Assembly (NCBI RefSeq): GCF_022163125.1
Contig: NZ_CP091881.1
Span: forward strand, 7,269,001-7,333,000
Direction: 5' to 3'
DNA: 64,000 nt
Source: Paenibacillus sp. HWE-109
Lineage (GTDB): Bacteria; Bacillota; Bacilli; Paenibacillales; NBRC-103111
Shown here: positions 6,865 through 14,310 of the stretch, one piece after another
Position numbering within the stretch: position 1 is the first letter of the stretch
How the letters are laid out: each line of letters begins with the position of its first letter
Program-made: the position numbers and the translations under genes
The notes under the pieces: generated by a model
What the model was told of the DNA's origin: nothing
The model's input: only the letters and a program-made list of their open reading frames with translations
The model's database searches: none

Positions 6865-7751
6865 GGAATGCTGCGGAGGGTCAGCAGAAGCACGGGCAGC
6901 AAGAACATATCGAGACGCTGCCGCTGTTCTCCACCACGGATAAGAACGGACGGATGACTATGCTCCCGCCAGGACGTCGCGTCGGACGCGCGGCTCCGCT
7001 GATGCCCTGGCTGCTTACAGCCGCTGCACTGTGGGCACTGACAGGCTCCGTGCCGTTCGGCGCACTGCTCAGCATGGCGCCAACACCGGCGATCAACATG
7101 CTCCTTGGTCATCCGGTCACAGTGGGCGTCGCCGTTTTGCTGCTGTTCATCGCGATCGGTGCGACCGGTGGAGTGTACTCGCGATCGAATGAGCAGTTCG
7201 GACAGACCAGGGTGGCCGGCCTGTTCGCGACGCTATCGGTAACAGGAGGGCTCGCAGCAGTCGCGGGAGTCCTCCTGCTCTGGACGCTGACAAGCAACCC
7301 ATCGCGCCCCTTTGATCTCGAGGCCATAGCGACATCGCCGACGATCCCGCTTGAGCTCGGCGCCGTCGTCGGAGCTAGCTTCGCCCTCTGGGCCGCCATC
7401 ACACTCCTGCGGTTACCCGGCTCTATCGCCCACGCCCGGCGGCGTCAGGCGGACATCGAGCGGCTCCGCGTGGAGGGTTCGTCATACACCGGAACGTTAA
7501 CCGCCGTGAATTTTACTAACAGTTGGCTCTTTAATTTGCCGATTTTCACGGTTGAGGTAAATTATATCGTTGACGGTGCTCCGCGTGTCGTCTCAGCACA
7601 CATGCGCACCAGCGCCGACCGCGTTCCCATCGTCGGGTCGCGAATGATCGTGCTGACCGATGATCGCGGAACCACTTACGTGGAGTTGGACCTGGCGAAT
7701 GGAGCGGCATTCGAGCCGGATGTGGGGAAGTACGCCCCGTCGGACGGTTGA
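6855..7751 (+). CDS. Four-helix membrane protein with DUF3592-like domain, high GC
   Basis: A 298-residue integral membrane protein. Hydrophobic segments lie at about 49-75, 87-107, 123-146 and 168-190. The soluble C-terminal part from about 205 (GTLTAVNFTNSWLFNLPIFTVEVNY... VPIVGSRMIVLTD) resembles DUF3592-type domains. The start at 6855 has GGGAGG five bases upstream. Codon use is strongly biased to G and C at third positions, unlike both neighbours, and the alanine-rich style suggests an origin in actinobacteria. The gene stands between att-like sites B and C and faces the AT-rich operon that follows. Function unknown. Confidence 0.65.
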   Translation: MPMRNAAEGQQKHGQQEHIETLPLFSTTDKNGRMTMLPPGRRVGRAAPLMPWLLTAAALWALTGSVPFGALLSMAPTPAINMLLGHPVTVGVAVLLLFIAIGATGGVYSRSNEQFGQTRVAGLFATLSVTGGLAAVAGVLLLWTLTSNPSRPFDLEAIATSPTIPLELGAVVGASFALWAAITLLRLPGSIAHARRRQADIERLRVEGSSYTGTLTAVNFTNSWLFNLPIFTVEVNYIVDGAPRVVSAHMRTSADRVPIVGSRMIVLTDDRGTTYVELDLANGAAFEPDVGKYAPSDG

Positions 7752-7910
7752 TTTTACGGCCCTGATGCAACATGATTATGGCTTAAAGAATCAATGTCTT
7801 TCACAATTTTTGGGGTAGATAACACTGGAGTTGTCCGAGTCGAGTAATGTTCTTGAGCATTCATTAGTTAAAATTGAAAGGAATTTAGAATTTGATTTAT
7901 ATAAAGAATT

Positions 7911-8636
7911 TTATATGGTTCCATTATCTACATGAATAACAGTCCCGGTAATTGACCTTGATTTATCTGATAACAGATATAATACAGTGCTTGCTACACT
8001 TTTAACATCAGTTTCTTTTTTCAATGAAGTTCTTTTATATATACGATCTTTTTGCTCATCCGTTAATGACGCACTCATAGATGTTTCCATAAATCCTGGA
8101 ACAACACAGTTTGAACGAATCCCTTTACTTCCCCATTCTCTAGCAACATTTTTTGAAAACGATTCCAGTGCACCTTTGGTTGAAGCATACATACTTAAAC
8201 CTTTATAACCAGTATGGGCACTTACAGAAGATACATAAATAATTGAACCTTGAATCTTATTTAATAACATATCCCTAATTGCATACTTAGTTAGATGCAT
8301 CGCTGAGAAAACATTCACTTTGAACATACTCTCTAAACTATCAATATTTAAATTAGATACAATATCATCATATGCTAGGGCAGAGTTACTTACTAATCCA
8401 TAAATTGGTCCTAATTTGCGAATTTGTTGAGTATATAATATTTTTATATCACTCACATCTTCTAAATCGTAAGAAATATGTTTAAATTTATTTGGATACT
8501 TTTCAACTAAATCTTGAACGGATTCTTCACTAGAACGACTAAGACCAATTACTCCATAATCCGTTTCTGACAATATCTGATTAACTATTTCTTTTCCAAG
8601 TCCTTTGGAATCACCTGTTACAATTATCCATTTCAT
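7911..8636 (-). CDS. SDR-family oxidoreductase (FabG-like)
   Basis: A 241-residue short-chain dehydrogenase/reductase. The NAD(P)-binding motif TGDSKGLG is at residues 7-14, and the catalytic triad is S137, Y150 and K154 (YASTK), with PGFMET downstream. It most resembles FabG-type 3-oxoacyl-ACP reductases. Its ATG overlaps the stop of the AMP-ligase gene (ATGA), so the two are translationally coupled. With the ACP and ligase beside it, it probably reduces a ketone on an ACP-bound acyl group, for example a 3-oxoacyl to a 3-hydroxyacyl. AT-rich composition differs from the core genome. Confidence 0.8.
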   Translation of the reverse strand: MKWIIVTGDSKGLGKEIVNQILSETDYGVIGLSRSSEESVQDLVEKYPNKFKHISYDLEDVSDIKILYTQQIRKLGPIYGLVSNSALAYDDIVSNLNIDSLESMFKVNVFSAMHLTKYAIRDMLLNKIQGSIIYVSSVSAHTGYKGLSMYASTKGALESFSKNVAREWGSKGIRSNCVVPGFMETSMSASLTDEQKDRIYKRTSLKKETDVKSVASTVLYLLSDKSRSITGTVIHVDNGTI

Positions 8637-9880
8637 ATTCTCACCTTTTTTCCAGTTCTTGTTCTTGGAATATCTTCTACAAACTTAATTATCCTAGGAA
8701 TTTTCCACTCTTGTAAGTGTTCACTCGCAAACTTCTTGATAGACTTTTTTAGTTCCATATCATCAGCATTTTCATCCTTAACAACATCTATAACAAGTAT
8801 GTGCCCTGTAACCCTATTCTCTCTAGACTTTACTAGTAAATCTATTACTCCAGGAACTTTTATTAACGTATTCTCAACCTCAAGTGGATTTACTTTATAT
8901 CCACCTACATTGATTATATCTGACGTTCGAGATTTAAATTTAAAACTATAACTATCTAATTGTTCAACCAAATCCCCTGTTTTGAACCAATCCTCTTCTA
9001 AAGAAAACGATTCTGAATGACCTAACAAACTTTGATGCAGTAATAATTCATTATTACTGCTAATTTTAACAAGTTCTCTTATGTTCTCTGGAATTGTAAA
9101 AATATCTACAGAAGCAGCAAATAAGCTTCCTGCTTCTGTAGATGCATAAATATTTCTTATTCTTGCATTAGGAAATATAGATTTAATTATATTTTCCATA
9201 TTGGAGTCATACTTTTCCCCACCAAATGTAATTCTCTTAATACTTTCAAACTGACTATTTTTAAAATAAGGTAATACACTTCTATAATAGGTAGAGGTCG
9301 CAGAAATATTGGTTATTTTATATTTTTCAATTAAATTTGGGAGATATCTTTGTTGCCCATCAAAAGTATAAATCATAGTATTTTGATTAATTAGAGCTTG
9401 AAAAAATACCTGTATGCCTGCCATATGTGTCGGGTTATAAGCAAAAGCCCAAATATCTTCTTTAAAATTGGCAAGTGATTTTACATTCCTAGTCAATGTT
9501 TTTAGGGTATGACTTACTTTTTTAGGACGACCAGAGGTGCCAGAAGTATATAAGATTGACTCCCAATTCTTTTCTTTGTTTATTAATTTTAAAAGATGTT
9601 TAAAATCAACAATTTTCAACTTCTCTTCTGACTTTCTAGAAATAGATAATAACTCAGAATTAAATCCAATTCCCTCAAGCTCATTCTCCGAGAAGTCACC
9701 ATCTAAAATTTCAATGGAATAACCGTGGACTAAGCTATGAATAATTGATAAAAATATTTTATATGGATCGTTACCAACGACGTACAAAAATGGTGAAGAA
9801 AATTCCATATTATTTAAATCTATGATGAGGTCTTGGTAGGTGTACTCTTGCTTACCATGCACTAAAAAAATTTTTTCCAT
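8633..9880 (-). CDS. AMP-dependent acyl-CoA/ACP synthetase, short form
   Basis: A 415-residue member of the ANL adenylating enzymes. The AMP-binding loop YTSGTSGRPKK is at residues 111-121, the YASTEAG motif is in the middle, the hinge is near GDLVEQLDSYSFKFKSRTSDIINVGGYKV, and the C-terminal PRTRTGKKVRI carries the catalytic lysine. It is shorter than the usual 500 or so residues because the N-terminal subdomain is reduced, as in ligases that work with a free-standing ACP. It is likely to adenylate a short or branched acid and load it on the ACP encoded two bases upstream (stop to start spacing). Part of the GNAT-ACP-ligase-SDR operon. Confidence 0.8.
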   Translation of the reverse strand: MEKIFLVHGKQEYTYQDLIIDLNNMEFSSPFLYVVGNDPYKIFLSIIHSLVHGYSIEILDGDFSENELEGIGFNSELLSISRKSEEKLKIVDFKHLLKLINKEKNWESILYTSGTSGRPKKVSHTLKTLTRNVKSLANFKEDIWAFAYNPTHMAGIQVFFQALINQNTMIYTFDGQQRYLPNLIEKYKITNISATSTYYRSVLPYFKNSQFESIKRITFGGEKYDSNMENIIKSIFPNARIRNIYASTEAGSLFAASVDIFTIPENIRELVKISSNNELLLHQSLLGHSESFSLEEDWFKTGDLVEQLDSYSFKFKSRTSDIINVGGYKVNPLEVENTLIKVPGVIDLLVKSRENRVTGHILVIDVVKDENADDMELKKSIKKFASEHLQEWKIPRIIKFVEDIPRTRTGKKVRI

Positions 9881-9881
9881 G

Positions 9882-10106
9882 TTATTTTCCTTCTAACTTA
9901 GTGATTATCTCTCCAATTGTCTCAACAATGCCGTCCTCAAAGATATCAACATCACATTCATTCTCAATTCTCACTGTCAGTTCAGCTAACATTAGTGAAT
10001 CCATATTCAAGTCATCCCTTAGATTTAGAGAGTGCTCAAGGGTTTCTATGCTTTTTTTTCCTGATTCTTCTAACATTTCATTTATAATAACTAATAATTG
10101 ATTCAT
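9882..10106 (-). CDS. Acyl carrier protein
   Basis: A 74-residue acidic carrier protein. The phosphopantetheine attachment serine is S37 in the motif NMDSLMLAELTVRIE, flanked by the usual four-helix pattern. It is distinct in sequence from a housekeeping AcpP (short, with EESGKKSIETLEHSLNLRDD before the motif) and sits in an operon with a dedicated ligase, reductase and acetyltransferase, so it is a pathway-specific carrier. TGA-ATG spacing to its neighbours is short on both sides, which supports co-transcription. Confidence 0.8.
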   Translation of the reverse strand: MNQLLVIINEMLEESGKKSIETLEHSLNLRDDLNMDSLMLAELTVRIENECDVDIFEDGIVETIGEIITKLEGK

Positions 10107-10123
10107 TTTGACGCCTCCATTAT

Positions 10124-10663
10124 TTAGTCTTCAAATTTATTATTATATTTTTCGGACTTTTTTGAACTATGGTTCCATTGTTCTTTTAGTAACTCCATCA
10201 AATGTACATCTTGAAATTTACCATTCTTTAATATATGAGTTTTATAATATCCAACCTCTCTATAACCATGAAGTTTATGTATTTTTATTATATTATTATT
10301 CCCTTCCATAACTTCTGCAGTAATTTTATTCAAGTTAAGCTCATTAAAAACATAGTTATATAGATATTGAGGAATTATTCCACCATACATTCTATAATTA
10401 TCCTCTCCTATATAAAAACCCCAGCTTGTTTTCCTATTAGTAAAATCTATATCATTCAAAGAGATAACCCCTGCTAAATTCCCTTTAATGGAAATAATCC
10501 AATACTTCTCGGTTGGCATTTTCGAAACTTTTTCAAACCATCTTTTTTGGTTATCTAAGTTATAATCAATGTCAGTATACATAAATCTTGTGACACTTTC
10601 TTTAGTTCTCCATTCTAATACTTGTTCAAGATGTTCTTCTTTTAATTTTATAAAATCTATCAT
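10124..10663 (-). CDS. GNAT N-acyltransferase, PseH-like
   Basis: A 179-residue GNAT-fold transferase. The line LEWRTKESVTRFMYTD near the start, WGFYIG in the middle, YNYVFNELNLNKITAEVMEGNNNIIKIHKLHGYREVG and a C-terminal KNGKFQDVHLMELLKEQW match the PseH-like group that N-acetylates UDP-4-amino-sugars in pseudaminic acid synthesis. Here it lies first in an operon with an ACP, an acyl ligase and a reductase, so it may transfer a non-acetyl acyl group from ACP to an amino sugar. GGAGG precedes the ATG at 10663. No glycosyltransferase or sugar synthase is nearby. AT-rich composition suggests transfer. Confidence 0.75.
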   Translation of the reverse strand: MIDFIKLKEEHLEQVLEWRTKESVTRFMYTDIDYNLDNQKRWFEKVSKMPTEKYWIISIKGNLAGVISLNDIDFTNRKTSWGFYIGEDNYRMYGGIIPQYLYNYVFNELNLNKITAEVMEGNNNIIKIHKLHGYREVGYYKTHILKNGKFQDVHLMELLKEQWNHSSKKSEKYNNKFED

Positions 10664-10897
10664 GCTTCTCTAATCCTCCTATTTTTTGCTAAGCAAATCT
10701 AAATCTATAAAAAGTTGATTTTATTTTCGGATTTTCATTTTATTTATAACTAAACTAATAATTAGGATACAACAATCCCCCTAAATATAACAGTTTATTA
10801 AGTTTTATTTGTGTAATGTTCTCATATTATTTGACAATGGAATTATATGTAACTTTATTGGTCCACCTGCTCGACATCCATAACAATGAAAACTCTC

Positions 10898-10915
10898 TCA
10901 TTTGTGATGCGGCTC
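10898..10915 (-). repeat. att-like copy of the rlmH 3' end (site C)
   Basis: The minus strand reads GAGCCGCATCACAAATGA, encoding E-P-H-H-K-stop. Reading further upstream on that strand the frame is P-I-N-R-Y-A-E-P-H-H-K, against R-I-N-R-G-E-P-Y-H-K in the intact rlmH, so the copy extends to the I-N-R codons. It uses a TGA stop where rlmH uses TAG and sites A and B use TAA. Confidence 0.75.
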
Positions 10916-10926
10916 AGCATAACGGT

Positions 10927-11121
10927 TTATAGGCAAACGACGAAGGAGCTGGCCGCGGCCAGCTCCTTCGTCGCCTCTGAAAAACTTATTTTATCCCGGC
11001 TGCATAATATTTTATTTAAATAGAGGCTCGTATTTTCAATCGCATCTTTAATCTGGTTTTTGTCTGTAATATTGACTTCCTCGCTATAGCTCATGGCTAT
11101 GTCTGACTCATAGAAATTCAC
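10927..11121 (-). CDS. Hypothetical small ORF ending in a palindrome
   Basis: A 64-codon frame with a GTG start and no clear ribosome site. It reads MNFYESDIAMSYSEEVNITD, then helical, charged sequence, and its last part (KELAAASSFVV) is encoded by the 36-base palindrome at 10938-10973. It may be a real small protein of the cassette or a chance frame. No family recognised. Confidence 0.3.
   Translation of the reverse strand: MNFYESDIAMSYSEEVNITDKNQIKDAIENTSLYLNKILCSRDKISFSEATKELAAASSFVVCL
10938..10973. repeat. 36-base perfect palindrome beside att-like site C
   Basis: The half-site CGACGAAGGAGCTGGCCG is followed at once by its exact reverse complement, with no loop. It begins 22 bases inside att-like site C. 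It could fold into a strong hairpin (a terminator for the minus-strand ORF) or be a protein-binding element of the cassette end. There is only a weak T-run after it. Confidence 0.7.
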
Positions 11122-11399
11122 CGCTATCCCACTTTACGTTGCAAGTGTACAAAATATATCTGGTTAAATTCCAGCGCTATCAGCACGCAGGTTCTAAATC
11201 CGTCTTTAGCCCTTCCCCTTTTATACGAATTTTTAAGAAACTCTTAATTTTTGGGGTAACTATGATCCTATTTTATGTGGCTTTACCCATCTAGTAGAGC
11301 GAAGAGCCTGAATAACTTTCTAGGAACCTCCCTCATGGAGGTTTCTTCGTTAGCGGAGCAAAGGGCTGCCGTGATAGCATCACCAGCAGCCCTTTACAG
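11122..11399. other. Stretch with two hairpins and no recognised gene
   Basis: No convincing reading frame. Two inverted repeats are present: AACCTCC/GGAGGTT at about 11325-11346 and GGGCTGC/GCAGCCC at about 11364-11395, the latter followed on the plus strand by a run of T after some 10 bases. They look like terminators, but no plus-strand gene precedes them. Confidence 0.4.
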
Positions 11400-11764
11400 T
11401 CAATTTTTTTGTTTACTCAGTAACTCATCAATCGCTAGATTCTCTGCATGCTGGAGAATGTAAGCAACTTATAACAGCTCATCTGAGATCAATTTTGCCT
11501 TTTCCGCAAGCTCCCTCATATCATCGGCTGGAACAAGCTCGGCTAAATCGTAAGCCAGCGGATTACGGGAAAACTTGTACAATTCATTCCGAAGCAGGTT
11601 TCTTTTTTCTTCAGAGGCATCAATATAAAGTTTGCACGGCTGCCTAGCCTCATCCAAATCATGCAAATCGACATAGCCTGATTTAAGAGACTCCAACACA
11701 ATGGCTGAAAGATCGATTAGAGCACCGCAGGCAATATCAAGTTCTCCCACTTTCTTTTAGGCAT
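11400..11764 (-). pseudogene. Decayed small gene next to rlmH
   Basis: The intact part is a 93-codon frame at 11469-11750 (MGELDIACGALIDLSAIVLE...), which would need a GTG start without a good ribosome site. Two signs suggest decay. First, an ATG at 11764 opens MPKRKWENL in another frame just before it. Second, after the TAA at 11469 the same frame continues for 22 codons (VAYILQHAENLAIDELLSKQ and two more) to a TGA at 11400, and this tail looks like normal protein. A frameshift and a stop codon in a gene of about 120 codons would explain both. The family is unknown. The 93-codon product may still be made. Confidence 0.4.
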
Positions 11765-11826
11765 TGTAGTTTTCCCAATAAGATAGTTCCAATATACAAG
11801 AGGTTATTGGCTTTACTGCTTTACCA

Positions 11827-11844
11827 CTATTTATGATACGGTTC
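11827..11844 (-). repeat. Chromosomal att-like site within rlmH (site D)
   Basis: The minus strand reads GAACCGTATCATAAATAG, the last six codons of rlmH. It agrees with the well-known staphylococcal SCC target GAAGCATATCATAAATGA at 14 of 18 positions and with sites A and B at 15 of 18. Confidence 0.75.
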
Positions 11845-12306
11845 CCCCCGATTTATCCGCATCGCGCGATAAATCTGCTCCACCAGCACCAACCGCATGA
11901 GCTGGTGCGGTAGCGTCATGCGGCCAAAAGACAGCCGCATATCCGCACGGCGCAGCAGCTCGCCAGATAGCCCCAGCGAGCCGCCGATCACGAAGGCCAC
12001 CTGGCTTCGCCCGTAGGTGGCCAACTTGTCGAGCGAGCCTGCCAGCTGCTCGCTCGACCACATCTCGCCGTCGATGGCCAGCGCCACGACGTACACGTCC
12101 GCGGCGAGCTTGGCCAACAGCCGCTCGCCCTCCTTAACCCGCACCTGCTGCTCCTCAGCAGGGCTCATGTTCTCCGGTGCCTTCTCGTCCGGCACCTCAA
12201 TCATCTGCACCTTGGCATACGGCCCAAGGCGCTTCACGTACTCCGCAATCCCGTCCACGAGATAGCGCTCCTTCAATTTCCCAACCGTTAATATCTGTAT
12301 ATGCAT
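11827..12306 (-). CDS. rlmH: 23S rRNA pseudouridine-1915 N3-methyltransferase RlmH
   Basis: A 159-residue SPOUT-class methyltransferase that methylates pseudouridine 1915 in helix 69 of 23S rRNA, using S-adenosylmethionine, on assembled 70S ribosomes. Visible family features: MHIQILTVGKLKERYLVDGIAEYVKRL at the N terminus, the knot region FVIGGSLGLSGELLRRA, SFGRMTLPHQLMRLVLVEQIYRA, and the C-terminal RINRGEPYHK. The true start is the ATG at 12306, with GAGGGGAG upstream; a longer frame lacks support. It ends in TAG at 11827. The final 18 bases recur downstream as the att-like repeats, so this gene is the probable integration target of the accessory zone, as in staphylococci. Confidence 0.95.
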   Translation of the reverse strand: MHIQILTVGKLKERYLVDGIAEYVKRLGPYAKVQMIEVPDEKAPENMSPAEEQQVRVKEGERLLAKLAADVYVVALAIDGEMWSSEQLAGSLDKLATYGRSQVAFVIGGSLGLSGELLRRADMRLSFGRMTLPHQLMRLVLVEQIYRAMRINRGEPYHK

Positions 12307-12446
12307 GAACGATATTTCTCCCCTCAATTGCTCATTGGATAAAATACATCCAAATCGAGCATATTCCCACCTTTTTCCTCGATCCACTGAAAATAATCCA
12401 ATGTAATCGCCCGCCCCACCACACCAACCCCCAAACAAAAACAAAA

Positions 12447-12466
12447 AGGAAGGCTTCCGCCTTCCT
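12447..12466 (-). terminator. Intrinsic terminator after the CxxH/CxxC gene
   Basis: AGGAAGGC and GCCTTCCT form a perfect 8-base-pair stem with a four-base loop followed on the minus strand by TTTTTGTTTTTG. The stem begins at the stop codon of the gene. Confidence 0.9.
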
Positions 12467-12648
12467 CATACAACTAGAAATCGCGCTAATTCCTGGCAAT
12501 GCTCGCAATGCGTCGGTGGCTCCCAATTCGCGAAGTGGGTCTTCGCCAAATCTACGATATCTGGAGCTTCCTCATACTCATCAACAAACTCATCTATTGC
12601 GATTTCTACATGATCTTTACAAACAACATGCATGCAAGTACCTCTCAT
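12466..12648 (-). CDS. CxxH/CxxC family small zinc-binding protein
   Basis: A 60-residue protein with two metal-ligand pairs, CKDH at about residues 10-13 and CEHC at about 48-51, and an acidic middle (EFVDEYEEAPDIVDL). It matches the CxxH/CxxC family (BA_5709 type) that accompanies htrA and rlmH in Bacillales. It probably binds one zinc ion; no role is established. It lies about 30 bases after htrA on the same strand and ends in a strong terminator. Confidence 0.8.
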   Translation of the reverse strand: MRGTCMHVVCKDHVEIAIDEFVDEYEEAPDIVDLAKTHFANWEPPTHCEHCQELARFLVV

Positions 12649-12680
12649 CCGCCATATATCTTTGACCTATACGCTCATCT

Positions 12681-13898
12681 TTACTTATCTGCAGCTTCTA
12701 CCAAGGTAACCACGGTCGTAAGCTTCTTCCCGCCGCGATAGTAGACCACGTTGATTTTATCGCCGATCTTCTTCTCGTTGTACAAATATTTGCGAAGCGA
12801 GATCGTACTGTCGATCTTGCGGTCATCCAACTGGACGATCACGTCCTGTGCTTTGAGACCCGCTTCTTTGGCAGGACCGGATACATCGAAGACGATAACT
12901 CCAGTTTTCACATCTGCCGGCAGCTTTAATACATCCGTTCCTTTAAAAGCTTGCAGTTCCTGGGTCGACACGCCCATCAGCGGTCTTTTGACCTTGTGAT
13001 CCGTAATCAGGCTCTCCAGGATCGGCTTAACACTGTTAATCGGAATAGCGAAGCCTAATCCTTCCACACCAGTATCGGATATCTTCATCGAATTGATACC
13101 GATCACTTTACCATCGATATTGACCAGCGGGCCGCCGCTGTTTCCCTGATTAATAGCCGCATCCGTTTGGATGACATCCATCTCCCAGTCATAATCCGTC
13201 CCTTCACGTGAAAGTGAGACGGGGATCGTCCGCTTTGGCGAAGAAATGATGCCTTGCGTTACAGTAGGAGAGAATCCAAGTCCGAGCGGATTGCCGACGG
13301 CGATTGCCATTTCTCCAGCACGCAGTGTTTCGGAATCTCCGAATTCAGCGAGCACTTTAATATCTTTGCCGTCTGCTTCCAGAACAGCCAAATCTGTAAT
13401 TTTGTCCCGCCCAACGAGTGTCGCTTTGCGATGTTCCCCTTGGAAATTCACGATTTCGAACTGGTTCCCATTCTCGACGACATGGCTGTTCGTTACAATC
13501 CGTACTTTATCGCCCGACTTGGCGAACATGACACCTGAACCGATACCAAGCCCGGTTTCTTGGCCTTTGTCATCCTTCTTCGAGGAGATTACGCTAACAA
13601 CCGCAGGCTTGATTTTCTCCGTTGCTGCCACGACAGAGTCGTTGACGTTCATCGGACGTGTTTCTGTTTTGGCTACAGCCACTGGAGCCGCCGCCGTTTC
13701 AGCACTATGACCACGAAAACCACCTACAACCCCGACCAGCAGGAGCATGGCTAATGCTCCGCCTACCCCGGCTATGAGCGCTACATTTCGTCTACGTACG
13801 GTGAAGCTTGTGAATGTCCCCGACCCTTTGGGACGCCATGCCGTCTCTCGCTGTCTGGACCTTTTGGTCGAATAAAAATCATCATCAAACAAACTCAT
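12681..13898 (-). CDS. htrA: HtrA/DegP-type membrane-anchored serine protease
   Basis: A 405-residue protease of the S1C family, with a cytoplasmic N-terminal tail, one transmembrane helix at about 39-60, a trypsin-like domain and one PDZ domain from about 300 to 400. The catalytic triad is H139 (TNSHVV), D169 (ITDLAV) and S254 (GNSGGP). It degrades or refolds damaged proteins at the outer face of the membrane. I prefer the ATG at 13898 (MSLFDDDF), which has GGAGGG seven bases upstream, over the in-frame start at 13952. The position after walJ is conserved in Bacillales (YyxA/HtrC). Intergenic space to walJ includes a small divergent gene. Confidence 0.93.
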   Translation of the reverse strand: MSLFDDDFYSTKRSRQRETAWRPKGSGTFTSFTVRRRNVALIAGVGGALAMLLLVGVVGGFRGHSAETAAAPVAVAKTETRPMNVNDSVVAATEKIKPAVVSVISSKKDDKGQETGLGIGSGVMFAKSGDKVRIVTNSHVVENGNQFEIVNFQGEHRKATLVGRDKITDLAVLEADGKDIKVLAEFGDSETLRAGEMAIAVGNPLGLGFSPTVTQGIISSPKRTIPVSLSREGTDYDWEMDVIQTDAAINQGNSGGPLVNIDGKVIGINSMKISDTGVEGLGFAIPINSVKPILESLITDHKVKRPLMGVSTQELQAFKGTDVLKLPADVKTGVIVFDVSGPAKEAGLKAQDVIVQLDDRKIDSTISLRKYLYNEKKIGDKINVVYYRGGKKLTTVVTLVEAADK

Positions 13899-14100
13899 TT
13901 CGGGTCCCTCCTCGCTGACGGGGTTGGAAGCTTCGCCACTCTCGCCTTGCATCTATGTCGCAATTCTTTCTTGCCTTGTTTGCAAATAATAGGAATGTTT
14001 CGCTCGCTTCTTGCCTACAATAATAGTAAACCAAATCTCTCACCGAATTACTAGAGTTTACTAGAACTTTAAATCAGAAATACAAAGGAGAATGACCCTC

Positions 14101-14310
14101 ATGAATCGTATTCCTTCCCATTTCGACGAAATCAATATGATCGGCAAGCTCGCTGACCTGAAAGATAGCCACTATCACCAGTCCCTCGTCCTCTCGTCGC
14201 TTATTCAAACCCTGATTGATAAAGGCCTAATCACGGCGCAAGAGATTCAGCAGAAGTCGGAAGAAATCGATGCCGCGCTTACTCCGAATCCAATACATCC
14301 CATTTCGTAG
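14101..14310 (+). CDS. Small conserved hypothetical protein
   Basis: A 69-residue soluble protein (MNRIPSHFDEINMIGKLADLKDSHYHQSLVLSSLIQTLIDKGLITAQEIQQKSEEID...). It is mostly helical, with two histidines in DSHYHQ. The ATG at 14101 has AAAGGAG about 10 bases upstream; an ATG at 14092 is too close to that site. It is convergent with walJ and overlaps its 3' end by 32 bases. It is the only plus-strand gene in this operon region. No function known. Confidence 0.65.
   Translation: MNRIPSHFDEINMIGKLADLKDSHYHQSLVLSSLIQTLIDKGLITAQEIQQKSEEIDAALTPNPIHPIS

Larger units (their letters stand above)
803..11844. mobile_element. Putative SCC-like cassette array at the 3' end of rlmH
   Basis: This zone between rlmH and the left part of the window is bounded and subdivided by copies of the last 18 bases of rlmH: 803-820, a decayed copy at 4394-4411, 6494-6511, 10898-10915 and the gene's own end at 11827-11844, plus an inverted copy at 2088-2105. 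Segments between copies differ sharply in base composition and gene content and carry accessory functions only. In staphylococci, SCC elements insert at this same position in rlmH (orfX) through Ccr serine recombinases and leave direct repeats of the gene end. No ccr, integrase or transposase gene is seen here, so these would be non-autonomous or decayed cassettes, or the recombinase lies left of base 1. Confidence 0.6.

Noticed and set aside
13201..13220. parS-like core TTCACGTGAAA inside htrA
   Set aside because: Only the central 11 bases match parS; the outer bases do not. It is within a coding sequence and probably accidental.
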